From NCBI GenBank assembly GCA_023525715.1, contig CM042014.1, positions 17,488,563-17,552,562 on the forward strand: DNA of 64,000 bases, in the 5' to 3' direction. The position numbers and the translations under genes were made by a program. Position 1 is the first letter of the stretch. Each line of letters opens with the position of its first letter. Below the pieces are notes generated by a model that was not told where the DNA came from, searched no databases, and was given only the letters and a program-made list of their open reading frames with translations. Below are positions 35,233-47,222 of this stretch, piece by piece. The stretch comes from Cichorium intybus. Its lineage: Eukaryota > Streptophyta > Magnoliopsida > Asterales > Asteraceae.

Positions 35233-35900
35233 AGCTACATGAGAAGCCTTCTAGAAAGTCACAAATGGGCAAATTGAATAGAAAGGATAATGAAAGGCTT
35301 ATAGAGATAGAAAACAAATATCTAAAAACCCCTGACAAAGAAGATGCAGCTCCACGTGAGAAGGGCAATACAGGAAATGAATCTTTACATGACAAGGGTG
35401 ATATATGAAATGATGACAATTCACGAAAGAATGACAAGATAGAGAAGAGGAAAAAAGATCCATTGAATACGACGACATTGATTATGATTAAGAATCAAGA
35501 AAAGAGAAGAAAAAGAAACTTAACTCCAAATATATCCTAAATGTCACTGATGTTCGAGTACGCACTCAAGTTCATCGATTTTTGTTATTTTTCTGCACAA
35601 ATTCTAACCCATATGCCATTGATCAAGAATCACACCTAGATTCAAGTGACACTTGATCGAGAAACAAACCCAGACAAGTGATAGAGACATTTTTTCCATA
35701 TTTAAAGAACCGGGAGAATCAAAATGCTTGAGAAACCAAAATTTGAATCCACCGGGTTTCTGGGAAGGTTGAAAGTCTGTGAGCTTTTGGACTTCTCAGG
35801 GTTGGGTGGATCCGATTAAGGTTTGACGTTGTGGTGGAGGTAGTTTGTCGGAACTGTTGCCAGAAACCTCGAGTTCCTTGACGACACTGAATTACCTGGA

Positions 35901-35949
35901 AGAGAGAGAGAGAGAGAGTGTGTGTGTGTGTGTGGGGGGGGGGGGGGGT
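35901..35949. repeat. compound (GA)n(GT)n(G)n tract
   Basis: GA repeats run into GT repeats and then a homopolymer of about 17 G residues. The G run could form a G-quadruplex and is also prone to sequencing error. Confidence 0.95.
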
Positions 35950-35977
35950 AGGTCTATTTTTGTTTTTTATTTAATTA

Positions 35978-36004
35978 CTAGGTTATTAACCCGTGTGTTA
36001 CACG
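35978..36004 (-). mobile_element. Helitron 3' terminus on the minus strand
   Basis: Read on the minus strand: hairpin CCGTGTAACACACGG, then GTTAATAAC, then CTAG followed by T. This is a textbook plant Helitron 3' end. The element body would extend to higher coordinates; its TC 5' end was not found. Confidence 0.65.
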
Positions 36005-36114
36005 GTTGACAATTAAATACAACCCACTTTCATATTATCCATTATGACCATTAAGTGCAACCCGCTTTCGGTTGTTGACCATTAATAACAACATAATTTT
36101 TATACATTCATCGA

Positions 36115-36265
36115 TAGGGATGTCAAAAAGTCGAACCCGATTAACCCGACCCGAACCCGAATAAGACTAATAGGGTTGGGTTTAGTATGGTTTAAAATTA
36201 AAATCGGGTATGTCGGGTCAACCCAAATAACCTGAAATACTAATACGGTCGGGTTTCGGGTAGAT
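36115..36265 (+). mobile_element. hAT-like terminal fragment
   Basis: Starts TAGGGATGTCAAAAAGTCG, then has CCCGACCCGAACCCGAATAA and CGGGTTTCGGGTAG words typical of one end of plant hAT-like elements. The opposite end was not found. Confidence 0.45.
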
Positions 36266-37790
36266 ACAGTTAAAATGATTCGGGTAAGTTTAGTTTCAAA
36301 ATAACAACTTATTTGCTAAAGTTTTTCTTAATTTGTTTTCTTAACACGAAAGGGACATTGGTTTTGGAATTTACTCATTTGGCCCTTTTAAAATCCCATA
36401 AAAAACCAATCGTTTGTGAAAAGTCATGTTATGAGATACTTTTACAGGATTTACATCGGACCATATTTGATTTTATTAACATAATATTACTAAACCTATA
36501 TTGATAAATAATAAAAATGAAATGCAAAGGGCTAATTTACTTCATTGACATTTGAAGAGATCATTGAACAATTTTGGCAATCAAATTCAAAGTGCTAAGA
36601 AACAGTAGAATACACATTCAAATGGGTAACGGTTCCAAAACCTTCTAAGCAAGCACCTCTCATTTTCTAATGACCTGCAACAAACACAAACAACTGATGA
36701 ATTTTTATATTTGTTTCTCAGCATCTTCCATTCAAGCACACTATTATAGCATCTTAATTATATTTCAAAACCATAAAACAATAATTTATAGAAAAAAAGA
36801 AAGTAGAATGAAAGAAAATGCAAGCACAATTACATAAGTCTAAAACTGTATAAGCACTTAATGCAACAGGACACTTCTCCATTTTAGTAAACTCTCAAGG
36901 TATGTTGTTTTATGGAGAATCGAAATTCCAAGGTCTACCATTCAATTTTGATAGATTTGAAAGAAAATAAAGTGGGCCGGAAACAAAACTACAATGTTAT
37001 AATAGGGTTGAGTAGTATTTTAAAGTGAAATGTTTTAATAATAACGATACAGAAACTACAGTTATATAATTGGCGGTCAACTTTTAAATCGTGTCCAACA
37101 TTAAGAATGTGTTAAAATAGCAACCTACTTTCAAAAAAATCTCAAATTACATATTATGACATATCTTTGAAAGTATGTTGCTATGTTTTGGTCATATTCT
37201 AATTTTTTAGACATTATTTGGTAATTTTGGTCAATTTTCCAAAATACAAAGTAAATAATACTTACAGACTATTAGAAACAGTTTTGACAAAAGTTGAAAT
37301 GCAATCTGGGGTTAGAAATTTGTTAGTAGTCCACGCACTTTGTAAGCACCACCGACCCTCGTGTTCTGTAGAAATTAATGACCAGAGCTTCATGCCTTCA
37401 TCCAGCTTAGAAACATCTGAATTTGTTTTTGAATTTATGACAAAATATATATATTCATTGTAAAGTATTACGGTTATGTGATTTTATGCAAAAAGCACAT
37501 TTAATTATCATCTTTGATTTCTTGGTATCTCCAAATTGGGATAATTCCATCAGAGCTTCACCCCATTTTCTCAGATTCTGATATAAGAAATCATATTATT
37601 ATTTCATATGAATTCAACAATCCACAAATAATTATGACCTAAAATTAGAACCTACTGAGATTTGGTAATACCAAGGGGATTTTTGCTGGTTTTTTGTGCT
37701 CGTCGAAATAATGGTTGCACCTACAATCAAATGATGAAACAAAATTAGGGTTGTAGTAAAAGAAGGAAAGGAAAAAACTGTGCTCGTCGA
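36266..37790. other. AT-rich interior of the Mutator-like element
   Basis: No protein domain recognised. A minus-strand open stretch at about 36585-36670, preceded by a TTGCAG acceptor-like word, could be a decayed exon. So could a stretch near 37300-37430. Neither can be assigned. Confidence 0.4.
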
Positions 37791-38380
37791 AATAGTTGTT
37801 TTCTCTGTAAGCAACTCTAAAGCTCCATTTGTTCCATTATTTGATAAAATTTCTTTACTGTAAACATGATGTTGGACAACTTTCTCAAACTCATGAGCAG
37901 CACTACCAGGAACTCCATACCATGTTTTCGATGTGCCACAGTAATGATAATTTATACGGAAAAAAATAAAAAAGATCCATTCGAATTTATAGAAATCGAG
38001 ATGGTATTTACAAATTTGCCCTTGTTCGTAGCGTACCTATACAAATAGTGATCTTCTACATGCAATGCAAACATACTGAACAACATTCCAATGTACAACA
38101 TCAGATTTGTCACTCCGGATTGATACCAAAAAAAATATGGTCAGATGCAAAGAAAAGTTCGAGTCATATGAGAATTTTTTACAAATAAAAGTTATCACAT
38201 TACTGGAACACCGTTTTTTATCCAACGTAGTGCTGATTTAGGTAATCTTGGAAGTTTCTGAAGCGAAAAAGTTACTAAAACATATGAAAAATGGTTTTAA
38301 TATTTATAAATGTCTTGAAGTAAACAACTATATCAGACATTCAAGTTCCATTTGCTGTTTGGGACCCGGCCCGAGAACCG
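37791..38380 (-). pseudogene. JmjC histone demethylase fragment with four decayed exons
   Basis: Reading the minus strand from 38380 downward gives pieces that join into the JmjC core of plant JMJ706/JMJ13-type lysine demethylases. Exon A ends NSKWNLN at 38339, with a GT donor. Exon B (38204-38257) gives KLPRLPKSALRWIKNGVP, with an AG acceptor and a GT donor. Exon C (38037-38116) gives MLYIGMLFSMFALHVEDHYLY, the last of these with a GT donor. Exon D (37791-37956) gives INYHYCGTSKTWYGVPG and then FEKVVQHHVYSKEIL to EKTTI. The HVE pair that binds iron is present; the distal His region (HAGFSHGF type) is not found. The acceptors of C and D read CG or CC instead of AG, so splicing should fail. 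The usual HVEDH context has Leu where Trp is normal. It is a gene fragment, probably captured with its introns. Confidence 0.8.
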
Positions 38381-40349
38381 AAGTTGCAACAAAAAGTGAG
38401 CACCCGGCCACCAATATTCTAATGAGAATCAATCATATTTGCTGCATGAATATGTCTCAGTCAATTTGTTATTTCAAACTTATCTTTAAATTTCATAAAC
38501 AGAAATGGAAAACGTCTGATTATTTTGTACATACTTAAGCTTTCTAATATAACACCTGCTTCTGATACATCATTTGACCATTCTTCAATCACCGTGACAA
38601 TTTATTCGTTATTAATGTACACTAAAAAGGTGTATACCTGAGAACCACACAAAAGGGTAAACATGTAATTGTAATTGTCATAAATTAGGTAAAATAACAC
38701 CATGTGCTCAGTAAGGTATAAAGTTGTGTCTCTAAGGTAAGGTATAAAGTTGTGTCTCTAAGTAGCTTATGGTCTTCATAGCTTTAAACAGGACCTACAA
38801 TAAATTCTTCTGTCTTGAAATCCTTTAAGGGTAAACTCGTCCAAACTGCTTACATATTTTTACCTCCACATTTTTATTTCCACTTTTACCCTTGATTTTA
38901 CAATATCTCCTACATTATGCCGATGCTTAACCAATGATGCTGTAACTGAGGAAATTAAAATGTCTGGGGTTTTCAAAACAGCTTCTTGAAATCATTAGTT
39001 AGAAAGGAAAAAACTCAAATTATTGTCCTAAATCAGTAAAAAAACAATGAAAATCAAATAAAGTTACCCAATACGTCCATCAGAAAAATAGCAATATATA
39101 CATACTAATAGCAGCATACTTACATGGAATCGGGTGTTGGACATTTAGCACTCTGCTAATTCTTTAGATACCGGTAGACATCAATATTTGTGCCTGTAAG
39201 ATGCAAGCAAAAGGCTCCTACGTATCTGCTCAACAGATAATAATGTTAGAGGAAAAGGAGTGTAATAGGTAGGTATATAAAGAAATACTACATACACAAG
39301 CAATTTTAGTATAAGTAAGAGCAAAGAACTATTAAAATGTGATGCAATCATAAACAAACAACAAATCAAGCACCAAACCTTCTTGGCCTTCTTCTTTACC
39401 CCCAAAAAGTATCAGTTAATCAAATCCAAGATTAACTGTGTTCCAACTATACTCATTTCTAACCAGTCCCTGACCATTTGGCCTAAAAGGTCCATTTTTA
39501 GAAAATGCTACAACACCCAGCGATGAAAATCCAGGCCCTACACGACAAATCACAAAAAGTTTCTTCAATCTCTTCTCCTTCTGATAAAAATCGAAACTTT
39601 ACAGAAACTGTTTCAAAATTTCATTAAAATTAAAGCTTTTCATACCTTCAAAGATGACTTCGTTTCATAGAAAGAAGAACACGTTCGTCTATCCCTGTTG
39701 ACCGTAAAGTGGTAGCAGGATGGAATTCCCGTTCTTACCGTCCCTCAAGGGTATAGTCAACTTCTTTTGGGTTCTTTTTTGTTTCATCAGCGGATAAATA
39801 CTCATGAAGAAAGAAAGTGTGGCATGGTCGTTCGTCAGCCCTTTTCTTGCCCGTCTCTCTCCGACCCCTCGTTTTCTCTATGTCTCTCACGTAACCCCTT
39901 TTTGTGGCGATGAAGAACCAAGAAGCGTAAAGATTTCGCTATGGATTTATATGATTTAGATCCTAATATATTGGGATTAATTGAGCAAATTCTGGGGATT
40001 GGTGCGCAGTCAATAAAATTCAAATATGGATACGATACTCCTTGATTTACTCTATTAAAACACAAATCTCATTGATTATCGAATGATTTTTAGGCTTGAA
40101 ATTGGAACTGTTATCCTTTCCTAAATGTCTCCTCTGATCTCGCCCATTCACGTTCAAACCCTCATTCAATTGCTTCCTGATTTTGTGGGGTTTGATTGAA
40201 TATGCCATAATTAAACCGATTTAAAAGAAATAGTCTGAACAGAATTAGTTTAGGCGGGAAATTGAATTTCTGTAGCTGCTATAACACGACACGTGGCAAA
40301 ACATGGTTTTAAAAAGATGCCATGTGGCATTTAAGCTTTCTTTTATTAT
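38381..40349. other. interior of the Mutator-like element, no assigned gene
   Basis: Low coding signal. A duplicated GGTATAAAGTTGTGTCTCTAAG occurs at about 38715-38760. A stretch at 39130-39200 (minus) resembles a small exon with a GTAAGT donor but has an in-frame stop. The part at 39830-40250 has leader-like sequence on the minus strand. No domain recognised. Confidence 0.4.
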
Positions 40350-40571
40350 AGAAGAAAGACTTAAATAAATAATAGTTTAAAAAAGAAAAAGAAATTACAA
40401 ATGGTAATCTGGTCTTTTTACATGGATCAAGAACCAACAATGAAAACTTTTGACAACCATAGGGACCAAAACCATGAAAAAAAAATAGTTTGAACGAAAA
40501 ATATAAAAATGTACCAATCACATGGAGCAAAAGTGTAATTTACTCTAAAATTTTACAAATCGAAGTGGGGA

Positions 40572-40578
40572 TATAAAT
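40572..40578 (+). promoter_or_regulatory. RAF1 TATA box
   Basis: TATAAAT, 165 bp upstream of the RAF1 ATG and only 26 bp downstream of the Mutator-like element's end. A CT-rich leader (CCTCCTCCTCCTCC at about 40650) follows, as in many chloroplast-protein genes. Confidence 0.65.
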
Positions 40579-40742
40579 GCTGTTTGTATACAAGTTAAAA
40601 GGGGAAGAATGTAAGTGAAAGAAAGCATCAATTCAAAATTCTTCGTGAAATCCCCTCCTCCTCCTCCTCTTGATCACCTTCTTGGTAACTATCACACAGG
40701 ATAAGGTTTCCCCAATTCCCTCCATTTCTTCAACCATCAACC

Positions 40743-42071
40743 ATGTTCTCTTTAGCTCTGAATTCTCCCAAACCTACACTCACTTTCCTCCATTCGCCAT
40801 TCCTCTCCTCCCCGCTTCCTCTCACTTCCCACCACAGACCCATCAAACCCTTCCGAAAACCCATCTCAGCCACAATTATCCCCTCATCTACTCCACCGCC
40901 GCAAAAACTCTACCAACCCTTTCGCCCACCGACTTCGAACTCTCCAATACCACCCCAATATCGTAACCTCGACACAGAAGCCCGCCTCGACGTTCTTTCG
41001 AATCGCCTTGGCCTGTGGTACGAGTACGCCCCTCTCATTCCCCCACTGATTCGGGAAGGATTTGCCCCATCCACCCTCGAAGAAGTCACTGGAATCAGTG
41101 GTGTCGAGCAGAATCGACTCGTTGTAGCTGCTCAGGTTAGGGAGTCGTTGGTTCAATCTGGTGTTGATGAAGAAACGCTCGAGTTTTTCGATAAGGGTGG
41201 TGCGGAGTTGTTGTATGAGATAAGGTTGTTGAGTGTGAACCAGCGTGCCGCAGCTGCGAGATACCTGCTTGAAAACAAGTTTGAACCAGATGACGCACAG
41301 GAACTTGCTAGGGCAATCAAGGATTTTCCCCGTCGACGCGGTGATCGTGGATGGGATTATTTTGATTATAATCTTCCGGCTGATTGTTTGGCATTTATGT
41401 ACTATCGACAAGCGCTTGAAAATCGTGATACAGAGTCGAAAACATCTGTATTGGAAAAGGCTTTGTCTGTGGCTGTGTCTGAGCAGGCAAAAGCGTGGAT
41501 TACAAAGGAATTAGATGGAAACGATGGTGATGGAGAAGGACAGGGAAGAGGTGGAGGTTTAGTTGATGGGGTGAAAGTTCCCGTAGTAAGGTTAAATCTC
41601 GGGGAGATTGCTGAGGCTACGGTGGTTGCAGTTTTGCCGGTTTGTGAGGCGGAGGAGAGAGACAAAGGGGTGCAGGAAGCACCGTGGGAATGTGGGTGCA
41701 AAGGGGATTTTGGTATAGTGGAGGCGGAGAAAGAGTGGAGGAGATGGGTGGTGTTGCCGGCGTGGGAGCCAGTGGTGGGAGTGAAGAGAGGCGGAGTAGT
41801 GGTGGCGTTTTCTGATGCTGGGGCTTTGCCGTGGAGGGTTAATAGGTGGTATAAGGAGGAAGCGATCTTGGTGGTGGCTGATAGAGGTCGGAAAGAGGTG
41901 GCAGCCGATGATGGATTTTATCTGGTATTAATTGAAGATCAATTGAAGGTTGAAAGAGGAGCGACATTGAAGGAGAAAGGTATCGTGGAAAGTCTAGGAA
42001 CTGTGGTTATCGTTGTTAGGCCACCAAGAGAAGATAATGAGAATGAGTTAGCAGAAGAGGATTGGGAATGA
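40743..42071 (+). CDS. RAF1: Rubisco accumulation factor 1, chloroplastic
   Basis: An intronless 442-codon ORF ending in TGA. RAF1 is a chloroplast stroma chaperone that acts after the chaperonin. It binds folded Rubisco large subunits, stabilises their dimers and promotes assembly of the L8 core. The first 55-60 residues are Ser/Pro/Thr-rich and poor in acidic residues, as expected of a transit peptide. The mature N-terminal helical domain starts around YQPFRPP (residue 57) and contains NRLGLWYEYAPLIPPL, TGISGVEQNRLVVAAQVR, GGAELLYEIRLLS and DFPRRRGDRGWDYFDYNLP. This is followed by an acidic/Gly-rich linker near residues 260-275 and a C-terminal beta-type domain with VVLPAWEPVV. Length and motif order match plant RAF1. 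The start is the first ATG after the TATA box and leader. It is the only intact host gene in the window. The terminal acidic tail (NENELAEEDWE) is also normal. Confidence 0.96.
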   Translation: MFSLALNSPKPTLTFLHSPFLSSPLPLTSHHRPIKPFRKPISATIIPSSTPPPQKLYQPFRPPTSNSPIPPQYRNLDTEARLDVLSNRLGLWYEYAPLIPPLIREGFAPSTLEEVTGISGVEQNRLVVAAQVRESLVQSGVDEETLEFFDKGGAELLYEIRLLSVNQRAAAARYLLENKFEPDDAQELARAIKDFPRRRGDRGWDYFDYNLPADCLAFMYYRQALENRDTESKTSVLEKALSVAVSEQAKAWITKELDGNDGDGEGQGRGGGLVDGVKVPVVRLNLGEIAEATVVAVLPVCEAEERDKGVQEAPWECGCKGDFGIVEAEKEWRRWVVLPAWEPVVGVKRGGVVVAFSDAGALPWRVNRWYKEEAILVVADRGRKEVAADDGFYLVLIEDQLKVERGATLKEKGIVESLGTVVIVVRPPREDNENELAEEDWE

Positions 42072-42310
42072 AACCCTAATTCCATATAACCAATCGAGTT
42101 ATTAGATGATTTTTAATGGAGGAGATTTGTTGATTCTTCTTCTTCTTATCGGCCTTAAGGTTAGTGTGTATTGATGCAAATATACACTTGTATTTATATG
42201 TTGTACCATCTATAATTGGTGTTTGATAGAAGTACAACGAGTTTTAAGTTTATGCTCTTATTTTGTGTAATATGAATAGCTTCAAAGTGGAAAGTGATTA
42301 GTAATAAAAA
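42072..42310 (+). terminator. RAF1 3' UTR and polyadenylation region
   Basis: T-rich 3' flank with TTGTAA/TGTGTAAT far-upstream-type words and AATAAA at about 42304. The exact cleavage site cannot be read from the sequence. Confidence 0.45.
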
Positions 42311-42497
42311 CTTTTCTTGGTCTTTTGAGCTTTGATCGCCTTGGTTTTATGTCAAGTTGTGGATCTATTGCATTCATCTAATGCAATAAAAACATCTGGA
42401 TTGTATGAGAGAATCAACTAACAAACAAGTTATACAAGTAATGAATAACCTAAATGAGAATCGGATTATTTGAATAATCTGAATTGAAATAGCATAT

Positions 42498-43368
42498 TAG
42501 AGCATCTCCATCGGGGATGGCAATCTTGTCGGGCTTTGGGTTGGCGGGTCAAAAAAGTGAACCCGGATATAACCCTTATAACTATTCGTGCCATGTTCGT
42601 CGACCCTAATTTGTATCTGCCAAACACGGACACGCCTCGTCTAACTGTTTAATTATACGAATTCAGGGGTCAGCATCAAGTTGGTTGGCGTGTCTTAATT
42701 GAGTTTGTGGGTCATAATCGGTGAAATATCAATATTTTCTAAACCTAATATAAAACAGGTTGGCAGGTCGAACCCATGAACCTATCTATCAACTAGAGCA
42801 CGACCCGTAATAAACGGGTTATGCGGGTCTAACCTAAAAATGACCCGAATCCGTTTAAGATCAACTCAAACCCATTTATTTGCGTGTTGGTCTCGTATCG
42901 TATCGAGAATTGTCACCCATATTTCAACCCCACACTAAAACTCACATTTTACACTAAATTGCTCCAACCCCACATTAAACGTAACATTATTTATAGTATT
43001 ACATTTTCATCAACACTTAATATGGTGTTAAAAGTTTTAATAGTACAAATTGATCATTAAACATAGTTGGTCATTTTTAGTTTATTTTTAAGTACAATTA
43101 TAGTCGTTATTAAATAATGTTACCTGTGTATTACCTTTTATAATTTAAAATGTAATATAAATTTAAATAAAACATATAATGATGTATATTACAATCATAT
43201 AAGCATAATTTATCTCAGCAATTGTATACGTAGAGTATTATTTTTAGTGTTAAATGTAGTGTAATGGATCGGAGATGGTTTAGTATTTACACTATTTTTT
43301 ATATTATAATTATAAGTTTAGTATAAAACATAGTATTTTTAAGGGTTGGTCCGGTTGGAGATGGTCTT
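42498..43368. mobile_element. MITE with TTAGAGCATCTCCA-type ends, containing a hAT-like insertion
   Basis: Outer left end AGAGCATCTCCATCGG and outer right end CCGGTTGGAGATGGTCT are inverted matches. Inside, 42513-42919 has hAT-like ends, GGGGATGGCAATC on the left and GAATTGTCACCCA on the right, filled with CGGGTC/GACCCG words. The rest is AT-rich with CCAACCCCACAxTAAA words. No ORF. Confidence 0.5.
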
Positions 43369-43920
43369 CACACCATTACATAATACAAATCATGAAATCA
43401 ACCAAAAACACTATTGAACTTTGGTCGGGTGGAAGGTTGTGAGCATTGTAACCTCCATGGGCCGAGTATATACCTCAACACATGATCTGGTTTAGAAGAA
43501 ATATGATTTTACATATTAAATCTTTGAGTTGGCTCATCAAATCTTTGCGATACTACTAAATTTGCACTCTAGTGATATTGACACAACCCAAAATTGCTAA
43601 TGCTATTATCATCACACCATTTCGAATTCATGAGTCATGACCCACATAAGAGAATTTGATTTTGGAGTTGGATTTATGGTGAATTGTGATGATGAAACCG
43701 ACGACCATTTCATGACATGTTGTTATCTCTTGTTGCTACATAATTACAAAACAAACGTCTTTGGCACAATTTAGATGAAGTTTTACAGAAGAATCATCAA
43801 CCCTAATTGAGTCTCGAAGCTTCAAGTCCTAACAATAAAACTTGACTTTGGGCATATAAACCTTCGTATTTGTTAGGATTAATATAGGATTGATTTGAGA
43901 ATCATATAGCTGATACAGAT
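43369..43920. other. intergenic DNA
   Basis: About 550 bp with no ORF, repeat or element end that I can support. Confidence 0.6.
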
Positions 43921-44303
43921 TAGGGGTAGCAAATTATGCAGTCGTGTCATGTTTTTAGTCTGCAAGACACGACAAAATAATCATTAATATAACACGAATA
44001 CGACAGAACACAATGTAGTGTTTTGTTTTACTAACACGAAAACGACCCAATTAAAACTCAATAAAAAGACCAACACGACAAGCACGAAAAAGATAAAATA
44101 AAATAAACATTTAGTTTATTTAATTTATAATTAATCATACAAAACACACAAATCACGATAAACAAATGTTAATGTCGCGTCAATTTTATGTCGAATTTTG
44201 AATTTTTTACACTTGACATGAACACGAATTCAAAAATAATTTCGTCTCAATCTTGTTTCATGTCGAGTATTTTTGTCGTGTCGTGTCATGGATTACCACT
44301 GCT
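43921..44303. mobile_element. hAT-like non-autonomous element
   Basis: Starts TAGGGGTAGCAAATTATG and ends CATGGATTACCACTGCT, imperfect inverted ends. It is filled with GTCGTGTCATG and ACACGACA words, like the better-preserved element at 57608-58323. Possible degenerate 8 bp TSD ATACAGAT/ATGTAGAT (6 of 8). Confidence 0.5.
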
Positions 44304-44434
44304 ATGTAGATGAATCGAAGGCTACAATGTTTATCAAAAAAAATATATACAATAGCTAGTTAAAATAGGGAGAATAAACTCAACCTAATATATGCAAGAA
44401 AACACAAATATGATCAAGGTTCTAAAAGGTGCAT

Positions 44435-47222
44435 TGTAACACCCCTTCTCTTAAACCATATTTAAATACAAATACAATTTACGTTACAAACATATTTTAC
44501 AACTCGTGACTATAAAGTAGCCACTTAAATATTTTTTTTTATTTTACAAACTTAAACTCAAGGGGGTATTACAGACTCAATACAGATAACCATAATTTAA
44601 ACTTACAGTATATAAACTGGTCCCAACTGCAACCTCCGCTCCTTTCACCTAAGTACATAGCATTTAAAAATAGTATACGTGAGACATAAAGCCTCGTGAG
44701 TAATATGAGTTTAGACCCAAAAACTTTACGCTCAAAACTTGAATTAATAACAAGAAAAACTGATAAACTGCTGAAAACTTATTTTCAAAATAAGTCTCAA
44801 ATCTTTTTGCTTTTCTGTAATTAAAACTTAAAAACATTTTCTTTCTCAAAAATGGCTTCTTACTTTAAAACTGTTTTAATTCTTTGAAACTGCTTTCTTT
44901 CTTTAAAACTGCTTTCCTTCTCATGTACTTGTGACCAACTGAAACTCATGAATTATTTTAATTTAATTCATTCAACTAGCTCCCCTCGCGGGACAGAACA
45001 GATCCGTCCGCTCGGTTATGCTCATTCTGTCTCCCCTTTGTGACTTGGAACGGATTCAAGTACAAGGGTATACTAAGCTAGACAACTACTTCGCGACGGG
45101 AGGTACCATCCCAGTAGTGTCTTCTGATCCCCCGATTATGTGGGTGATCCTAGTCCGGACAACTGGCTCTTACTTCTTTCTTTCTTTAATTCTTACTTCA
45201 TTACATCTCAAATTGGTCAAGATGGGACACAATTTATAAATAATTCATACTCATACACTTTATAACTCTTTACTAAAACTACTTTCAAAAATAATTTTGA
45301 CATCTTAGTTCACATAAGGAACTTCTTTCAAAATACTTTGCAAACTTTACTTTCTTAAAAAATCTGCTTGAAACGCTTAGCCCTTGTATAGAGCTACTTA
45401 AAAAAAAAACTATTTTCCAAACTTTAGTATTTGCAAACATTTGGAAATCTTATTTTTCTGAAAATATCATTTTGCTATGTACTAGAAAAATCCTCATAAA
45501 ACTCACCTTGATTCTGCTACGGTTTACTAAGCTTCACGTACGCATTTTCCTTTCCCGTGCTCAATGGTATTTGAAGCACCTCCTACATATTTCACATATA
45601 TATATATATTCTTAATTAATAAGTATGTACTATAACTGTTTCTATAGCTTAAGAGTCTCTTATGATACAACTTCAGGTTATAACAAATGTATAACCATTA
45701 ATAAACTCGTTTTATAATTTTCTCCGAAATACGCGTATTTTGCTACAGTACCCTCGAGGGTTCGTATTTCAGTTCCGACACTTTTCCATGAAGTCTTATG
45801 CTATATTAGACTTGTGTTTCAAGTTTGAAGTCAATTGGACAAGTCTAGCTCAAGTTCCAAAAATCAAGTTTTAACATAAACTTCATAATTGGCCACTGCC
45901 GCTACAGTGGTTTTTCCGCAAGGTCGGATTACGAATTTGAAAATTTCCTATATGTTTTCATACCATTTTAAGGCTATGGTAAAAATTTCAGACTAAACGG
46001 ACAAGCCTGACATTGAGTTCAAGTCTTAAAAATTGGACAGAAGCGAGCAGGCTTTCTGCCGCGAGGCCGCGTCGCGACAAGGGTGGTCGTCGCGTCGCGG
46101 TCACTGAGTACAATGCTATTCTTGGTGATTTTTCAAACTGCATTTTCACTATTCACCCCATTAAGCTCTTAATACTTAACTTAATTGGTTTAGGGTCATT
46201 TCCAGGCCCTAAATACCAACTTATATCTAATTTTGATCCACAAAAACATCAAATCTTCTTTAAAATCTTGAAAGTTCTTCCGAAAACACCATTTTTCACC
46301 AAAAATCGTTTTATTGGATTTTCAAAGCTTGAAACTGATTTCTTACTTCTTTTATGTCATGTTTGACTTAACAAGACCATAAGAATCATATAAAATCAGT
46401 TTCATCTCTTTTACCCATTTCTAGGGTTCTTGAGATAAAAACTCATTTCACAATTGTTGCATCAAAACTTCATTTTCATCTAATTGGCAACCTCTACATG
46501 TTTATTCCATCATTTCTAACATATTAGGTTCATCAAAACCACCTGAACAGTCAAACCCGTGACTTAGGGTTCTTGAGCAAAATCACCATTTTCTTAATTT
46601 TTAACATATTCAACTACTAGAACATGTTAAATGGATGATTTTGAGCAAGATAAACTGGATGGTTTAATTGGAATCATGATTTCTGGAAAAATCAGAAATC
46701 AAGACTTGATTCCCGATCACGAATTTGGAACTTAAAGCTTGAAAAAGTTACCTCAATTGCTTGGAAACTTCACTCTTCCTTTGATTTCTTTGCAAGAATT
46801 CTTGAACTTCCCGTGCTCCTCTCTAGCTCTCTCTCGTTCTCTCCCGATTTTTCTATGATGTTCTGGAGAATGAGAGTTGATTAACTCTCTTATTTATATT
46901 TTAATTTTATAAAATATTTACACTTTAACCCCTAACCTTCTAACTTCTTTACAAAAGTGGTCCTAAGACCCAAAATCTTGCAACAATGTTCCATTAACTT
47001 CTAACTTAACATTTTCTTGACATTTTGGTCATTTCCATGTCAAATGACCATTTCGCCCTTTTTGGTCAAATTTTACTATTCACGCGGTAAAACTCCAAAT
47101 TTCACATAAACTTTTATTTCTTATAATATTGTTCCACAAATACATATTATTTTACATAATGGTCTTATAATCTGTCAAAAGACCATTTTACCATTTTTAC
47201 AACTTTTTCGCGGGTTCTTACA
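44435..47222 (-). mobile_element. Ty3-gypsy element 1, 3' LTR
   Basis: About 2.8 kb from TGTAACACCCC to GGTTCTTACA, bounded inside by a polypurine tract on the minus strand. LTR-like termini TG...CA on both strands. It contains no long ORF except a spurious frame at 46013-46366. A matching LTR is not present at the other end of the composite element: the one at 53165 is a different sequence apart from the terminal TGTAACACCC. Confidence 0.75.

Larger units (their letters stand above)
34601..40546. mobile_element. Mutator-like (Pack-MULE-like) element with two host-gene fragments
   Basis: Inverted terminal regions of well over 100 bp. The left (34601-34770) has AGTAGATTACA, GTTTTGGTCCCTGTGGTT, GTCAAAAGTTT and AAACTATTATTTATTTAAGT. 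The right (40350-40546), read on the minus strand, has AGTAAATTACA, GTTTTGGTCCCTATGGTT, GTCAAAAGTTT and the identical AAACTATTATTTATTTAAGT. A possible 9 bp TSD is AAACTTTTA (34592) and AAAATTTTA (40547), 8 of 9 matching but A/T-rich. Inside are minus-strand fragments resembling an RHM rhamnose synthase and a JmjC demethylase, and no Mutator transposase. This is the structure of a Pack-MULE; an old inversion or two separate elements remain possible. Confidence 0.65.

Noticed and set aside
35931..35949. Sequencing-only explanation for the G run as a feature break
   Set aside because: A G homopolymer after GA/GT repeats is plausible biology; without reads I keep it as a repeat and make no claim of an assembly gap.
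46013..46366. 117-codon ORF in the gypsy 1 LTR
   Set aside because: Lies in an LTR, no domain, and the surrounding sequence is repetitive non-coding DNA.
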